Shown piece after piece: positions 1-7,450 of a stretch of 22,581 nucleotides of DNA. The stretch lies in contig JBHHZI010000042.1 in the NCBI GenBank assembly GCA_046757965.1, forward strand, positions 1 through 22,581, in the 5' to 3' direction. The stretch comes from JBHHZI01 sp046757965 (GTDB taxonomy: Bacteria > Acidobacteriota > Polarisedimenticolia > SMYD01). The position numbers were made by a program, and so were the translations under genes. The first letter of the stretch is position 1, and each line of letters starts with the position of its first letter. The notes beneath the pieces are model-generated. The model was given only the letters and a program-made list of their open reading frames with translations, made no database searches and was not told where the DNA came from.

Positions 1-269
1 AAACCCCCACAGTTTACGGATCGTTGAGCGATGTGCAAGGATTTCTTGCGCCGGATCAGCCGATTCTCGTTCCGGCGCGGACGCATTGTCCGCAGTGACC
101 GTCCACCTCCCCTGAGGGGATCGCTGGAGGCCGGACGCGGCGTGTGCGATGATACCCGACTGTTTAGGGACCCGAACCTGCACGCAGGAGATCGATTGAT
201 GCATCGGACAGCGACTTCAGGCCTCATCACCTCGCCGGCCGACCCCGGGCTGGGACACGGCGTGGCGGA
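1..269. other. Left-edge non-coding stretch with hairpins
   Basis: No convincing gene lies here. It contains two exact inverted repeats that share their middle bases: GCGCCGG at 48-54 with CCGGCGC at 72-78, and GCGGAC at 77-82 with GTCCGC at 88-93. There is also a short palindrome around CCCCTGAGGGG near 110-120 and CCTGC/GCAGG at 177-188. A TATCAT hexamer on the minus strand (149-154) could be a -10 element for a gene leaving the window to the left, but no good -35 was found. An AGGAG eight bases before an ATG at 199 opens a 77-codon plus-strand frame that runs antisense into the GTPase gene; it is judged unlikely to be real. Confidence 0.4.
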
Positions 270-1679
270 TCAGGGGCGATCCGCGCTCGCGGCCGCCGGC
301 GGCGGGGGGCTCTTCGCGGCCTGTCGGTTCAGCGACCACCAGTGCAGCGACAGGCCGAGCAGGCTCGCGGCGGTGTTCCAGTACTCGCGTTCCACGGCGT
401 CACAGACCGTCTCGCCGGCGCCCGTGTAAACGATGAGGCTGCCGAACCCGGAGCCGCCACAGCGCAACGGGCACAGGCACGCCGACACCAGCCCCTCCGC
501 CGTGGCCGGAACCATCTCCAGGAAGATCTCCCCGGCCAGATCCTCGATCCACCGGTCCTTCCCGTCGGTGCTCATCTGATACGCGGTGCTGCCCAGCCCC
601 TCCACCATGAGCTGGTTGAGCAGATCCGGGCCGTCGGGCAGCACCTCGGCTTCATCCATCACCTTCGCGCCGGGCCGGAACATCAACAGTGACCCGCGAT
701 CGCGGCCCGCGCCGGCAAGCAGCATCGCCATCGCACCGGGAGGGAGGGGAGGCTTGCGCTCGCTGCTCAGCAGCGGAGCCAGCCTGGACAGGGCCTGCAG
801 CATCCGGATGCGCCGCGCATTGAGATCCTCGACGGTGTTGAGCCCATCCAGGCGCTCGGCCAGTTCCATGTTCGCCTGCACCGATTCCCGGTAGAGCGCC
901 TCCGCATCGAGCATCTTGCGGTCCCGCCCTCTCTCCGCCCACTGCTCCCGGTACAGGTCGATATCGACCTCGTGGCGCACGGCGTCGGGCGGCGTCGAGG
1001 CTTTCTCGCGAGTCGCCGGCGACGCCGGCCCGGCGGGAGCCAGCGCGGCGGCGAGCGTCCGGTCGATGTCGGCCTCCGAGACCTTGCGCATCCCCGCACT
1101 GGCGTACGCCTGCATCAGGCACGCCCTCAGGACCTCGGTGAAGGTCTCCATCACTCCGGTGCCGGTCGTTGCCACCGCCTCCACGCTCGGCAGATGGCCA
1201 CCGTTGAGTTCTCGTTCCAGATCAGCGACCGGTTCCGCATCGTCGAGGTCCCGCTTGTTCCACTGGAGAACCGTCGGGATGCGTCCGGGATCGAGACCGT
1301 TGGCCTTGAGATTGTCCAGGAGGTTCTCACGGGCCCAGACGTTGTTCTTCCGGGCCTCGCGCGAGGAGTCGACCACCAGAACCACACCGTCCGCCCCGGT
1401 CAGCACCTGGCGGCGGGTCATCTCGTAGTGGAGCTGGCCGGGCACCGTGTATACCTTGGCGCGCACCGACAGCCCGCCGATCTGACCGAGATTCACCGGC
1501 AGGAGGTCGAAGAACAGCGTCCGGTCATCGCTCGTGGCGATCGACACCATGCCCTGGCGCCGCTCCGGGTCGGTCAGACGGTGCAGGGTCTCCAGATTGG
1601 TCGTCTTCCCGCCCAGAGCGCACCCGTAGTAGACGATCTTCAGGGTCACCGTCTTGCGTGTGGCATCAACGACTGGCAC
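270..1679 (-). CDS. MglA-like small GTPase with GAF-like C-terminal half
   Basis: Residues 1-200 form a Ras-like GTPase of the MglA family. Visible motifs are the P-loop GCALGGKTTN (19-28), the switch/G3 segment TVPGQLHYEMTR (78-89) and the base-recognition motif QWNKRDL (139-145). MglA proteins (about 195 residues) act as polarity and motility switches, usually with an MglB partner. This 469-residue protein continues through a Pro/Ala linker and a probable helical segment (about 245-300) into an alpha/beta region (about 310-450) that looks like a GAF fold; that part is inference. The frame starts with GTG at 1679, with GGGAG seven bases upstream. No mglB is in the window. It is divergent from the HTH/DUF2914 gene across 202 bp. 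GTPase assignment is firm; the C-terminal domain call is tentative. Confidence 0.87.
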   Translation of the reverse strand: MPVVDATRKTVTLKIVYYGCALGGKTTNLETLHRLTDPERRQGMVSIATSDDRTLFFDLLPVNLGQIGGLSVRAKVYTVPGQLHYEMTRRQVLTGADGVVLVVDSSREARKNNVWARENLLDNLKANGLDPGRIPTVLQWNKRDLDDAEPVADLERELNGGHLPSVEAVATTGTGVMETFTEVLRACLMQAYASAGMRKVSEADIDRTLAAALAPAGPASPATREKASTPPDAVRHEVDIDLYREQWAERGRDRKMLDAEALYRESVQANMELAERLDGLNTVEDLNARRIRMLQALSRLAPLLSSERKPPLPPGAMAMLLAGAGRDRGSLLMFRPGAKVMDEAEVLPDGPDLLNQLMVEGLGSTAYQMSTDGKDRWIEDLAGEIFLEMVPATAEGLVSACLCPLRCGGSGFGSLIVYTGAGETVCDAVEREYWNTAASLLGLSLHWWSLNRQAAKSPPPPAAASADRP

Positions 1680-1881
1680 AGGCGCTCCCGTCAGGGGCTC
1701 ACATCTCTCATCGGCAGCCCCGGCCCGAAATTGAGCGGAAACGGGTGTCCGATCCGGCCGCTTGGGCTATCCTGTGGTCCCGGCCGCACCGCCGGCCTGC
1801 TGTCGGGCGGGCCAGACCTGGCGATCACCGGTGCCGGCGCGACAATCCCCGACGGACCGACGAGAGCGTAGCGATGGGACG

Positions 1882-2889
1882 ATGAGCTTCGGAACAGATC
1901 TCAGGCGAGAACGCGAGCGCCGCAACCTCTCCATAGAGGACCTGGCGCGCACCATCGTGGTCGCTCCAAGCGTCCTCGAAGCCCTGGAGAACGACGACCT
2001 CGCCAGCCTGCCTGGAGGCCCGTTCAACAAGGGCTTCGTCCGCGCCTATGCCCGGAGCCTCGGACTGGACGCCGAGGCCACCGTCGCCGCCTACGCCCGG
2101 GCGGAGAAGGCCAGCGGGCTGCGCACGCCCGACGCCGACCGGGACCTCGACCACCATCACCATCGCATGATCGAATGGCGCGACGAGGATGACCGGCGCA
2201 AGCTGGTCCTGGACTGGCGTGCCGCCCGGCTGGCGCTGCTCGGGGCCGCTGCCGCCGGGTTTGCCGTGGCAGGAATCTGGCTCGTCCAGGGACTGTCCTC
2301 ACCGCCGACGCCTGCCCGGGCGGCGGGCCCGGACGTGATGGCGGCGGTCGCGGGAACGCCCGCCGGCGTGGCGGCAGTTCTCCCGGCAGCGCCGGACGCC
2401 GGGCTGACACCCGCGGCTTCCGCGGGCGCTCCGCTGCCGCCGGACGCCAGCGCGCCGGAGATGGGAGATGACCGCATCGCACCAGACTCCAGCCCGGCCG
2501 AGCCCTCTCCCGCCACGGTCGAGGAGATCGTGGCCGACCGCTCGGGAGCGACCCTGGCCGTTGCCGAGGCCGGCGTCGGGGCGGCCGTGATCGACCACCG
2601 TCTGGTGGGGCCGCGGTCCCGGTTCACCCGGGGAGAGAAGGCATGGTTCTGGACCCGGACCCTCGGTGGGGCGTCCGGCGACCAGTTGCGCCACGTCTGG
2701 CTCCGGGACGGGCGAGTGGTGGCAACCTACGATCTCTCCATCGGCGGTCCCCACTGGCGCAACGCCAGCCGCCGGACACTCACCGAGCCCGGGCGCTGGA
2801 CCGTCGAGGCGCGCGACCTCACAGGCCGTGTTCTGGCCAGGCGACGGTTGATCTGTGCCGCACCGAAGACGATGGCGGCCGGCAACTGA
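1882..2889 (+). CDS. RodZ-type HTH / single-TM protein with DUF2914 domain (paralogue 1)
   Basis: This 335-residue protein starts with a RodZ-like helix-turn-helix (about 4-75, including LEALENDDL and the LPGG..FNKGFVRAYA segment). A charged, His-containing stretch (DHHHHR near 90) and one membrane helix (115-136) follow. Next comes a long Ala/Pro-rich linker (138-220) and a C-terminal domain (about 230-330) with the FWTRTLGG, HVWLRDG and GGPHWRN signatures of DUF2914. The architecture implies a cytoplasmic HTH and a periplasmic DUF2914 domain, where RodZ itself ends in DUF4115. The ATG at 1882 is chosen because the HTH homology begins there; an upstream in-frame ATG at 1762 would add 40 residues unlike the family. 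A same-architecture paralogue lies at 12654-13655. Its function is unknown; an envelope or cell-shape role is inferred only from RodZ. Confidence 0.85.
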   Translation: MSFGTDLRRERERRNLSIEDLARTIVVAPSVLEALENDDLASLPGGPFNKGFVRAYARSLGLDAEATVAAYARAEKASGLRTPDADRDLDHHHHRMIEWRDEDDRRKLVLDWRAARLALLGAAAAGFAVAGIWLVQGLSSPPTPARAAGPDVMAAVAGTPAGVAAVLPAAPDAGLTPAASAGAPLPPDASAPEMGDDRIAPDSSPAEPSPATVEEIVADRSGATLAVAEAGVGAAVIDHRLVGPRSRFTRGEKAWFWTRTLGGASGDQLRHVWLRDGRVVATYDLSIGGPHWRNASRRTLTEPGRWTVEARDLTGRVLARRRLICAAPKTMAAGN

Positions 2890-2965
2890 GCTGGCGCCGC
2901 GGAGCGCCGCCCGACCCGCGCGCAGCCTGCCAGGCCGGCAGCGGACCCGGTCGGGCCGCCCCGGC
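2890..2965. terminator. Possible weak bidirectional terminator between convergent genes
   Basis: The gap between two convergent genes holds two small hairpins: GGCGC/GCGCC (2893-2897 with 2904-2908) and CTGCC/GGCAG (2927-2931 with 2937-2941). Neither is followed by a T-run on either strand, so this is only suggestive. Confidence 0.25.
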
Positions 2966-4546
2966 TCAGAAATGGTCGGTGCTGGCGCGTTCCCAGTGGC
3001 CGGCCCATCGGGGCGGGAAACCGTGCGTCTCGAGCAGGCCGCCCTCCGGGAGATACTCGTAGATCTCGTCGAACCGTCTGATCGTGGTGGCATCCACCCG
3101 CCGCAGGACCTCGTGCGGGGTCACGTCCTCGGGACTCTCGCAGCCGGTGCTGGCCATCAGTTCGACAAAACTCCGCATCGTGTCGTGATGATACCGGGCC
3201 ACGCGTTCCGCCTTGTCGGCCACGACCACGCCGCTGTTGCGGAGCGGGTCCTGGGTCGCCACGCCCACGGGACAGGTATTCGTGTTGCACTTGCGTGCCT
3301 GGATACAGCCGAGGGCGAACATCATGGCTCGGGCGGCGTTGCACATGTTCGCGCCGAGGGCCAGCGCCCGGATCATGTGAAAACCGGTCACCACCTTGCC
3401 TGCCACGATCACACGGATCGAATCGCGCAGGCCGATTCCCCGCAGGGCGCTGTTCACGAACAGGAGTCCGTCCCGCATCGGCATGCCCACGGAGTTCGAC
3501 AGTTCCACCGGCGCCGCCCCGGTGCCCCCCTCGGCCCCATCCACGGTGATGAAGTCCGGGAGAATGCCGGTGGCCAGCATCGCCTTGCAGATGCCGAGGA
3601 ACTCCCGGTGATAGCCGATGCACAGCTTGAACCCCACCGGTTTGCCCCCGGAGAGTTCGCGGAGACGCTGGACGAACTCCAGCAGGCCGGCGGGTGTGGT
3701 GAAGGCGGAATGGGCCGGCGGTGAGATGACGTCGCGGCCCGCGTGGACGCCACGGATCTTCGCGATCTCCTGAGTCACCTTGGCCGCCGGCAGGATGCCC
3801 CCATGCCCCGGCTTGGCACCCTGCGACAGCTTGATCTCGATCATCTTGACCGATGGGTGTGCCGCGCGGCTCTCGAACATGCCCGCGTCGAAGTCCCCCT
3901 CCAGCGTCCGGCACCCGAAGTACCCCGTTCCGACCTGCCAGATCAGGTCTCCCCCTTCGGCCAGATGGTACGGGCTGAGCCCCCCCTCGCCGGTGTTGTG
4001 CGCGAACCCTCCCATCCGCGCCCCGCGATTCAGCGCACGGATGGCGTTCTTGCCGAGGGCGCCGAAGCTCATCGCCGAGATGTTCAGGTACGACGCCAGG
4101 TACGGTTGCCGGCACCCGGTGCCCCCCACACGGATCCGGGGCGGCTCGTCCGGCGCCGGTTTCGGGGCCAGGGAGTGGGTCATCCACTCGTAGCCGATCC
4201 GGTTCACATCGCGCTGGGTGCCGAACGGCATGGTGTCCCGGGCCCCCTTGGATCTCTGGTAGATCACCGAGCGAAACTCGCGACTGAACGGCGTCCCGTC
4301 GATGTTCGATTCGACGAAGTACTGCTGGATCTCGGGCCGGAACTCCTCGAACAGATAACGGATGTGGCCGACCACGGGGTAGATGCGCAGCAGCGAGTGG
4401 CTCCTCTGCAGCAGGTCGTGGATCCCGACGCCCACATACGGGATCAGAAACACCATCCCCCACAGCGCCGGCCGCCAGAAGAAGCCGCCCGCCAGGATGA
4501 CGACCGCCGCTCCCACGGAGACGAGAAAGAAAACGCGTCGGGTCAT
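2966..4546 (-). CDS. Membrane-anchored FMN-dependent glutamate synthase-domain protein
   Basis: This 526-residue protein has the FMN/Fe-S synthase domain of glutamate synthase without a glutaminase domain, as in the YerD-like family. Two hydrophobic segments (about 5-22 and 27-42) suggest an N-terminal membrane anchor. Family motifs are NTGEGG (184-189), QGAKPGHGG (242-250), the FMN-site DGAEGGTGAAP (336-346) and a three-cysteine cluster C414, C420, C425 followed by PVGVATQDP, matching the 3Fe-4S site of GltB. The ATG at 4546 is chosen over an in-frame start at 4642 because GGGGAGAG lies just upstream and the hydrophobic segment starts right after it. There is no GltD-like subunit nearby, so the electron donor and substrate are unknown. 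It lies downstream of the cytochrome operon, after a probable terminator, so it is probably transcribed separately. Confidence 0.9.
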   Translation of the reverse strand: MTRRVFFLVSVGAAVVILAGGFFWRPALWGMVFLIPYVGVGIHDLLQRSHSLLRIYPVVGHIRYLFEEFRPEIQQYFVESNIDGTPFSREFRSVIYQRSKGARDTMPFGTQRDVNRIGYEWMTHSLAPKPAPDEPPRIRVGGTGCRQPYLASYLNISAMSFGALGKNAIRALNRGARMGGFAHNTGEGGLSPYHLAEGGDLIWQVGTGYFGCRTLEGDFDAGMFESRAAHPSVKMIEIKLSQGAKPGHGGILPAAKVTQEIAKIRGVHAGRDVISPPAHSAFTTPAGLLEFVQRLRELSGGKPVGFKLCIGYHREFLGICKAMLATGILPDFITVDGAEGGTGAAPVELSNSVGMPMRDGLLFVNSALRGIGLRDSIRVIVAGKVVTGFHMIRALALGANMCNAARAMMFALGCIQARKCNTNTCPVGVATQDPLRNSGVVVADKAERVARYHHDTMRSFVELMASTGCESPEDVTPHEVLRRVDATTIRRFDEIYEYLPEGGLLETHGFPPRWAGHWERASTDHF

Positions 4547-4636
4547 CGGTCTCTCCCCATTCTGCCGCAGGGCGGTTGCCGGCGCGCTCGCCCGGCTCAC
4601 CGGCAGGTCACACACACCCTGACGCGTGACACCGTA

Positions 4637-4663
4637 TAACAAACGCCCGGCCGAGGATGGGCG
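4637..4663 (-). terminator. Probable rho-independent terminator of the cytochrome operon
   Basis: On the minus strand, 18 bases after the cupredoxin stop codon, CGCCC (4663-4659) pairs with GGGCG (4648-4644) around a 10-base loop. TTTGTTAT follows directly. The stem is short but the position and T-rich tail fit a terminator. Confidence 0.45.
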
Positions 4664-4680
4664 GGATCATGCCCCCTCGA

Positions 4681-5361
4681 CTACTCGCCGATGGTGAAGT
4701 CGATGGTCGCCGTGCCGTCATCGGCGACCGTGACCTGCTTCTCCGACGTCCCCAGCGCCTCGTGCCAGAGGCGAACCGTGTAGGTCCCCGCCGGGACATT
4801 GTCGAACGCGAACCGTCCGTTCTCATCCGTGAGCGTCACGAACGGATCGTCGGTGACGAACACGTACGCCGTCATCCACGGATGGACATCGCACTTGACC
4901 TCGACGACACCCGCCTTGCCCAGCTTCTGCTTGATGACCTTCCTGTACTTCGGATGGGCCATGTTGAACAGTGTGGCGTCGTCCTCGTAGGCGTGGACGT
5001 TGTGGAGCAGCGGGTCCTCGTTGACGAACTCGATCTCGTCATCCGGCCGGGCAATCTGCACCCGCGGACCGTACGCACAGCCCTTCTGGTGAATCGACGC
5101 CGCCAGAGGTTGCGGGTCACCGGCGGCACCCACGATGGTGATGACCGCGTTCTTCAGTCCCTTGCTGTCCGGTGAGACGACGAACGTCTCGTCGGGAATC
5201 TTGAGCCCGCACACCTCGAAATCCTGGGTCGTCTTGATCTTCTCGGGCCGGGGGTAGTCATCGGCGAACTTCACCACACCGCTGACCTTGCCACCGGCGA
5301 GCGTCGAACCGGGAAGCAGGGCCGTCACGAGGGCGGCTGTTGCGAGTGCTGATCTCCACAT
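4681..5361 (-). CDS. Exported cupredoxin-like protein with regulatory-like beta domain
   Basis: This 226-residue protein begins with a signal peptide (about 1-22, ending STLAGG). The middle resembles plastocyanin-type cupredoxins: histidines in LLHNVH (120, 123) and a Cys-x2-His-x2-Met cluster (C157, H160, M163 in KCDVHPWM) could form a type-1 copper site. Residues 170-226 (NGRFAFDNVPAGTYTVRLWH) look like the carboxypeptidase regulatory-like beta-sandwich seen in methylamine-utilisation-type proteins. Two further cysteines (51, 95) may form a disulfide. The start at 5361 is favoured over 5394 because GGAGG lies seven bases upstream and the signal peptide follows at once. It is the last gene of the cytochrome operon, 17 bp after the triheme cytochrome, so a periplasmic electron-carrier role is inferred. 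Copper binding is not proven. Confidence 0.8.
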   Translation of the reverse strand: MWRSALATAALVTALLPGSTLAGGKVSGVVKFADDYPRPEKIKTTQDFEVCGLKIPDETFVVSPDSKGLKNAVITIVGAAGDPQPLAASIHQKGCAYGPRVQIARPDDEIEFVNEDPLLHNVHAYEDDATLFNMAHPKYRKVIKQKLGKAGVVEVKCDVHPWMTAYVFVTDDPFVTLTDENGRFAFDNVPAGTYTVRLWHEALGTSEKQVTVADDGTATIDFTIGE

Positions 5362-5378
5362 GGGTTTGCCTCCGCTGC

Positions 5379-6407
5379 TCAGCGCACCTTCCACTTGCTC
5401 TTCTTCGGCGCCAGAGTCTGTAGATATGCGTAAAGATCCTCGAACTCATCGGGAACGATGGCTTCACTATAATCCGGACAGAAGAACGGCGGCGGCGGTG
5501 CGGAGGCGTGCAGCGGAGCCACCTCGTGCTTCCGGCTCAGGCGTTTGCGCAACTCCTCCGGGGTGTAGTCGAGGGTCACCTTCGTCAGGGGCGGCATGAC
5601 CTCGTGCGGGGCGGCGTTCGGGTTGCGGACCCCGCCCTTGCCCTGTTCACCGTGGCAACCCCAGCACGCCAGACGCTTGAAGACGAACTCACCACGCCGT
5701 GGGGCCTTGTTGTTGAGGAACATGTTGACCATGAATTCCCACGACTGCGCCTCGCTGTTGGCCTGGCCGCGAAGCGTCTCCAGGTACGCCGAAAGCGCCG
5801 TGATCTCCGGCGCGGACAGGTGAAAGTTCGGCATGAAGGTGTCGGGCTTGAATGCCGGCGGATCCTTCAACCAGACCTGTTCCCAGTCCCGCGTCTTGCG
5901 CAACCCGAGCCAGGTGAGGTCGGGGCCGACGAACCGCCCCTCCTTGCCAAGACGGTGACAGGCGCGACAATCGAGCGCCCGGAAGAGTTCCTCTCCCTTC
6001 TCCACGGGTGTGCCCGGACCCGAGAGAATGGCATCTGCGTGCACCGGCGTGGTCATCCTGGTGAGGCTCGAGATGAGGAGTTCGAACTCTTCCGGGGTGA
6101 AATCGAACTTGGGCATCTTCGTGTTCGGCTTGACGGATTGCGGGTCTTTCAGCCAGCGCCGGAGCCAGTCCTGTGTGCGCCGTGCCCCGACCCGGTTCAG
6201 GATCGGACCCACGGTCCCTCCATCATCGGTGATCGTGTGGCACGTCGTGCACTGGAACTTGGCGACGATCGGGCCGTTCAGGAACGCCTCCTGAGGCGTT
6301 CCCGTCCACCCGTCGGCCCCCTGCGCGATACCGGCGGCGGTGACGCCACCGAGCAGCATGCAGATGGCCAGAACCCTGCTCGCCGATCTTCTCACTCCGG
6401 CGCCCAT
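5379..6407 (-). CDS. Exported triheme cytochrome c
   Basis: This 342-residue protein has a signal peptide (about 1-30) and three haem c attachment motifs: CTTCH (53-57), CRACH (147-151) and CWGCH (248-252). The first two lie in clearly repeated cytochrome modules: DWLRRWLKDPQSVKPNTKMP and DWEQVWLKDPPAFKPDTFMP share the W-LKDP-KP-T-MP pattern, so M98 and M192 are probable axial ligands. M271 (VMPPL) is a candidate for the third haem. It should act as a periplasmic electron carrier, and the duplicated domains suggest internal duplication. It lies 13 bp after the Met-rich cytochrome gene and 17 bp before the cupredoxin gene, indicating one transcript. The partner oxidase or reductase is not in the window. 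Confidence 0.92.
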   Translation of the reverse strand: MGAGVRRSASRVLAICMLLGGVTAAGIAQGADGWTGTPQEAFLNGPIVAKFQCTTCHTITDDGGTVGPILNRVGARRTQDWLRRWLKDPQSVKPNTKMPKFDFTPEEFELLISSLTRMTTPVHADAILSGPGTPVEKGEELFRALDCRACHRLGKEGRFVGPDLTWLGLRKTRDWEQVWLKDPPAFKPDTFMPNFHLSAPEITALSAYLETLRGQANSEAQSWEFMVNMFLNNKAPRRGEFVFKRLACWGCHGEQGKGGVRNPNAAPHEVMPPLTKVTLDYTPEELRKRLSRKHEVAPLHASAPPPPFFCPDYSEAIVPDEFEDLYAYLQTLAPKKSKWKVR

Positions 6408-6420
6408 GGTCCGTCGAGCC

Positions 6421-7098
6421 TCAGTGGCCCATGCTCATCATCTTCTTCATCATCTCGGGCACCTTGCCCACCTCGATGGCCTCACCATCGGACAGCGTGG
6501 TGATGTACGACGCCAGTGCCCGCGACTCATCGCTCTGCAGCGGCATGGGCTGCGCTCCCATGAACATCATGATGCAGTTGTTGTCCATCTCGGGCAGCGT
6601 GATCACGCGATCGTTGGGCACCTTGAACTTGGGGAACGTTGCCGCGGCTCCCGCCAGCGACGGGACAGGCAGTTCGTACGGCTTGCCGGTCAGCTCCGAC
6701 TTCATCGGCGTCGTCACGGTCCCGCCGGTGGTGGCGCCACCCGGGTGGCACGTGGCGCAGGCCCGGCCGTTGGTCGACAGCTTGGTGTCGTTGAACAGCT
6801 CCTTGCCACGGGCAATGGCCGCCTTCTGCTTCGACATCATGGCCTGGGGCAGCTTGGTGCGCATGGCCTCCATGTTGCCCATGTACTTGTCCATGTTCTT
6901 CATGGCCCCGCTCTTCATCATGTCCATCTGGGCCGGCGAGAGAGGAGTGCCGGGATGGAATGCCGGCGCCATCATCCCCTTGGCCGCCGGTGCCGCGCTC
7001 TTCTTCTTTTTCTTCTTGGCCTGTGGCCCACTGATCAACAGCGCCGCTCCGATCAGCACCAGGCCGCCCACCATCAGACTCTTCTTCCAGTTCACCAT
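6421..7098 (-). CDS. Met-rich monoheme cytochrome c with N-terminal hydrophobic segment
   Basis: This 225-residue protein carries one haem c motif, CATCH (114-118), in a sequence typical of small class I cytochromes (RGKELFNDTKL before it, TLPEMDNN and LASYITTLSDGE after it). A hydrophobic segment (about 8-24) acts as signal peptide or anchor. It is followed by six consecutive lysines (28-33). Methionine is very common: 25 of 225 residues, grouped at 42-88 and at the C-terminus (PEMMKKMMSMGH). Such Met-rich segments often bind copper(I), so copper handling is possible beside the downstream cupredoxin, but this is inference. The ATG at 7098 has AAGGAGG five bases upstream, which decides the start over 7182. 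It is the first gene of the three-gene operon. Confidence 0.88.
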   Translation of the reverse strand: MVNWKKSLMVGGLVLIGAALLISGPQAKKKKKKSAAPAAKGMMAPAFHPGTPLSPAQMDMMKSGAMKNMDKYMGNMEAMRTKLPQAMMSKQKAAIARGKELFNDTKLSTNGRACATCHPGGATTGGTVTTPMKSELTGKPYELPVPSLAGAAATFPKFKVPNDRVITLPEMDNNCIMMFMGAQPMPLQSDESRALASYITTLSDGEAIEVGKVPEMMKKMMSMGH

Positions 7099-7450
7099 CG
7101 GCTCCTCCTTCTTTCCCCCGGTCAAGGGACGTGTCGCAGGGTTCGTGATCTCGTGAGGGTTCTGACAGCCGCCGGGCGCCATCCGCCAGGAATCGTCATC
7201 GCAACGCCGGGCGGACTCACCGGGCCATGGCGCATGGGCATGGATTCATGACGATCTGGCATGGGCCGGGTCCTGTTCACCTCCGGCCGGCGTTGCTCGC
7301 CACGATTGCCCGGGAAGTGCAGGCTGACTGGTGGTGGTCGCGGTGATCCGCGCTTCAGGGACACACATCCACCCCGATCCGCCGCCGAACGGCGGGCACG
7401 CGGGCCTAAACAAGAGGGTGGAGATCGATATTCCCGGGCGGATCGCTTGC
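7099..7450. other. Intergenic region upstream of the cytochrome operon
   Basis: This 352-bp stretch lies between the GH3-family stop codon and the cytochrome operon, both on the minus strand. It should hold the operon promoter, but no good -35/-10 pair was recognised. A short hairpin CCGCC/GGCGG with a tight loop lies at 7382-7395, without a T-run. Five CATG words cluster between about 7220 and 7265. A minus-strand frame (7454-7122) begins with an ATGA overlapping the GH3 stop, but its Arg/Pro-rich product looks non-coding. Confidence 0.4.

Noticed and set aside
199..429. Plus-strand 77-codon frame with a good AGGAG ribosome-site match
   Set aside because: Most of it is antisense to the GTPase C-terminus and its product has no recognisable feature.
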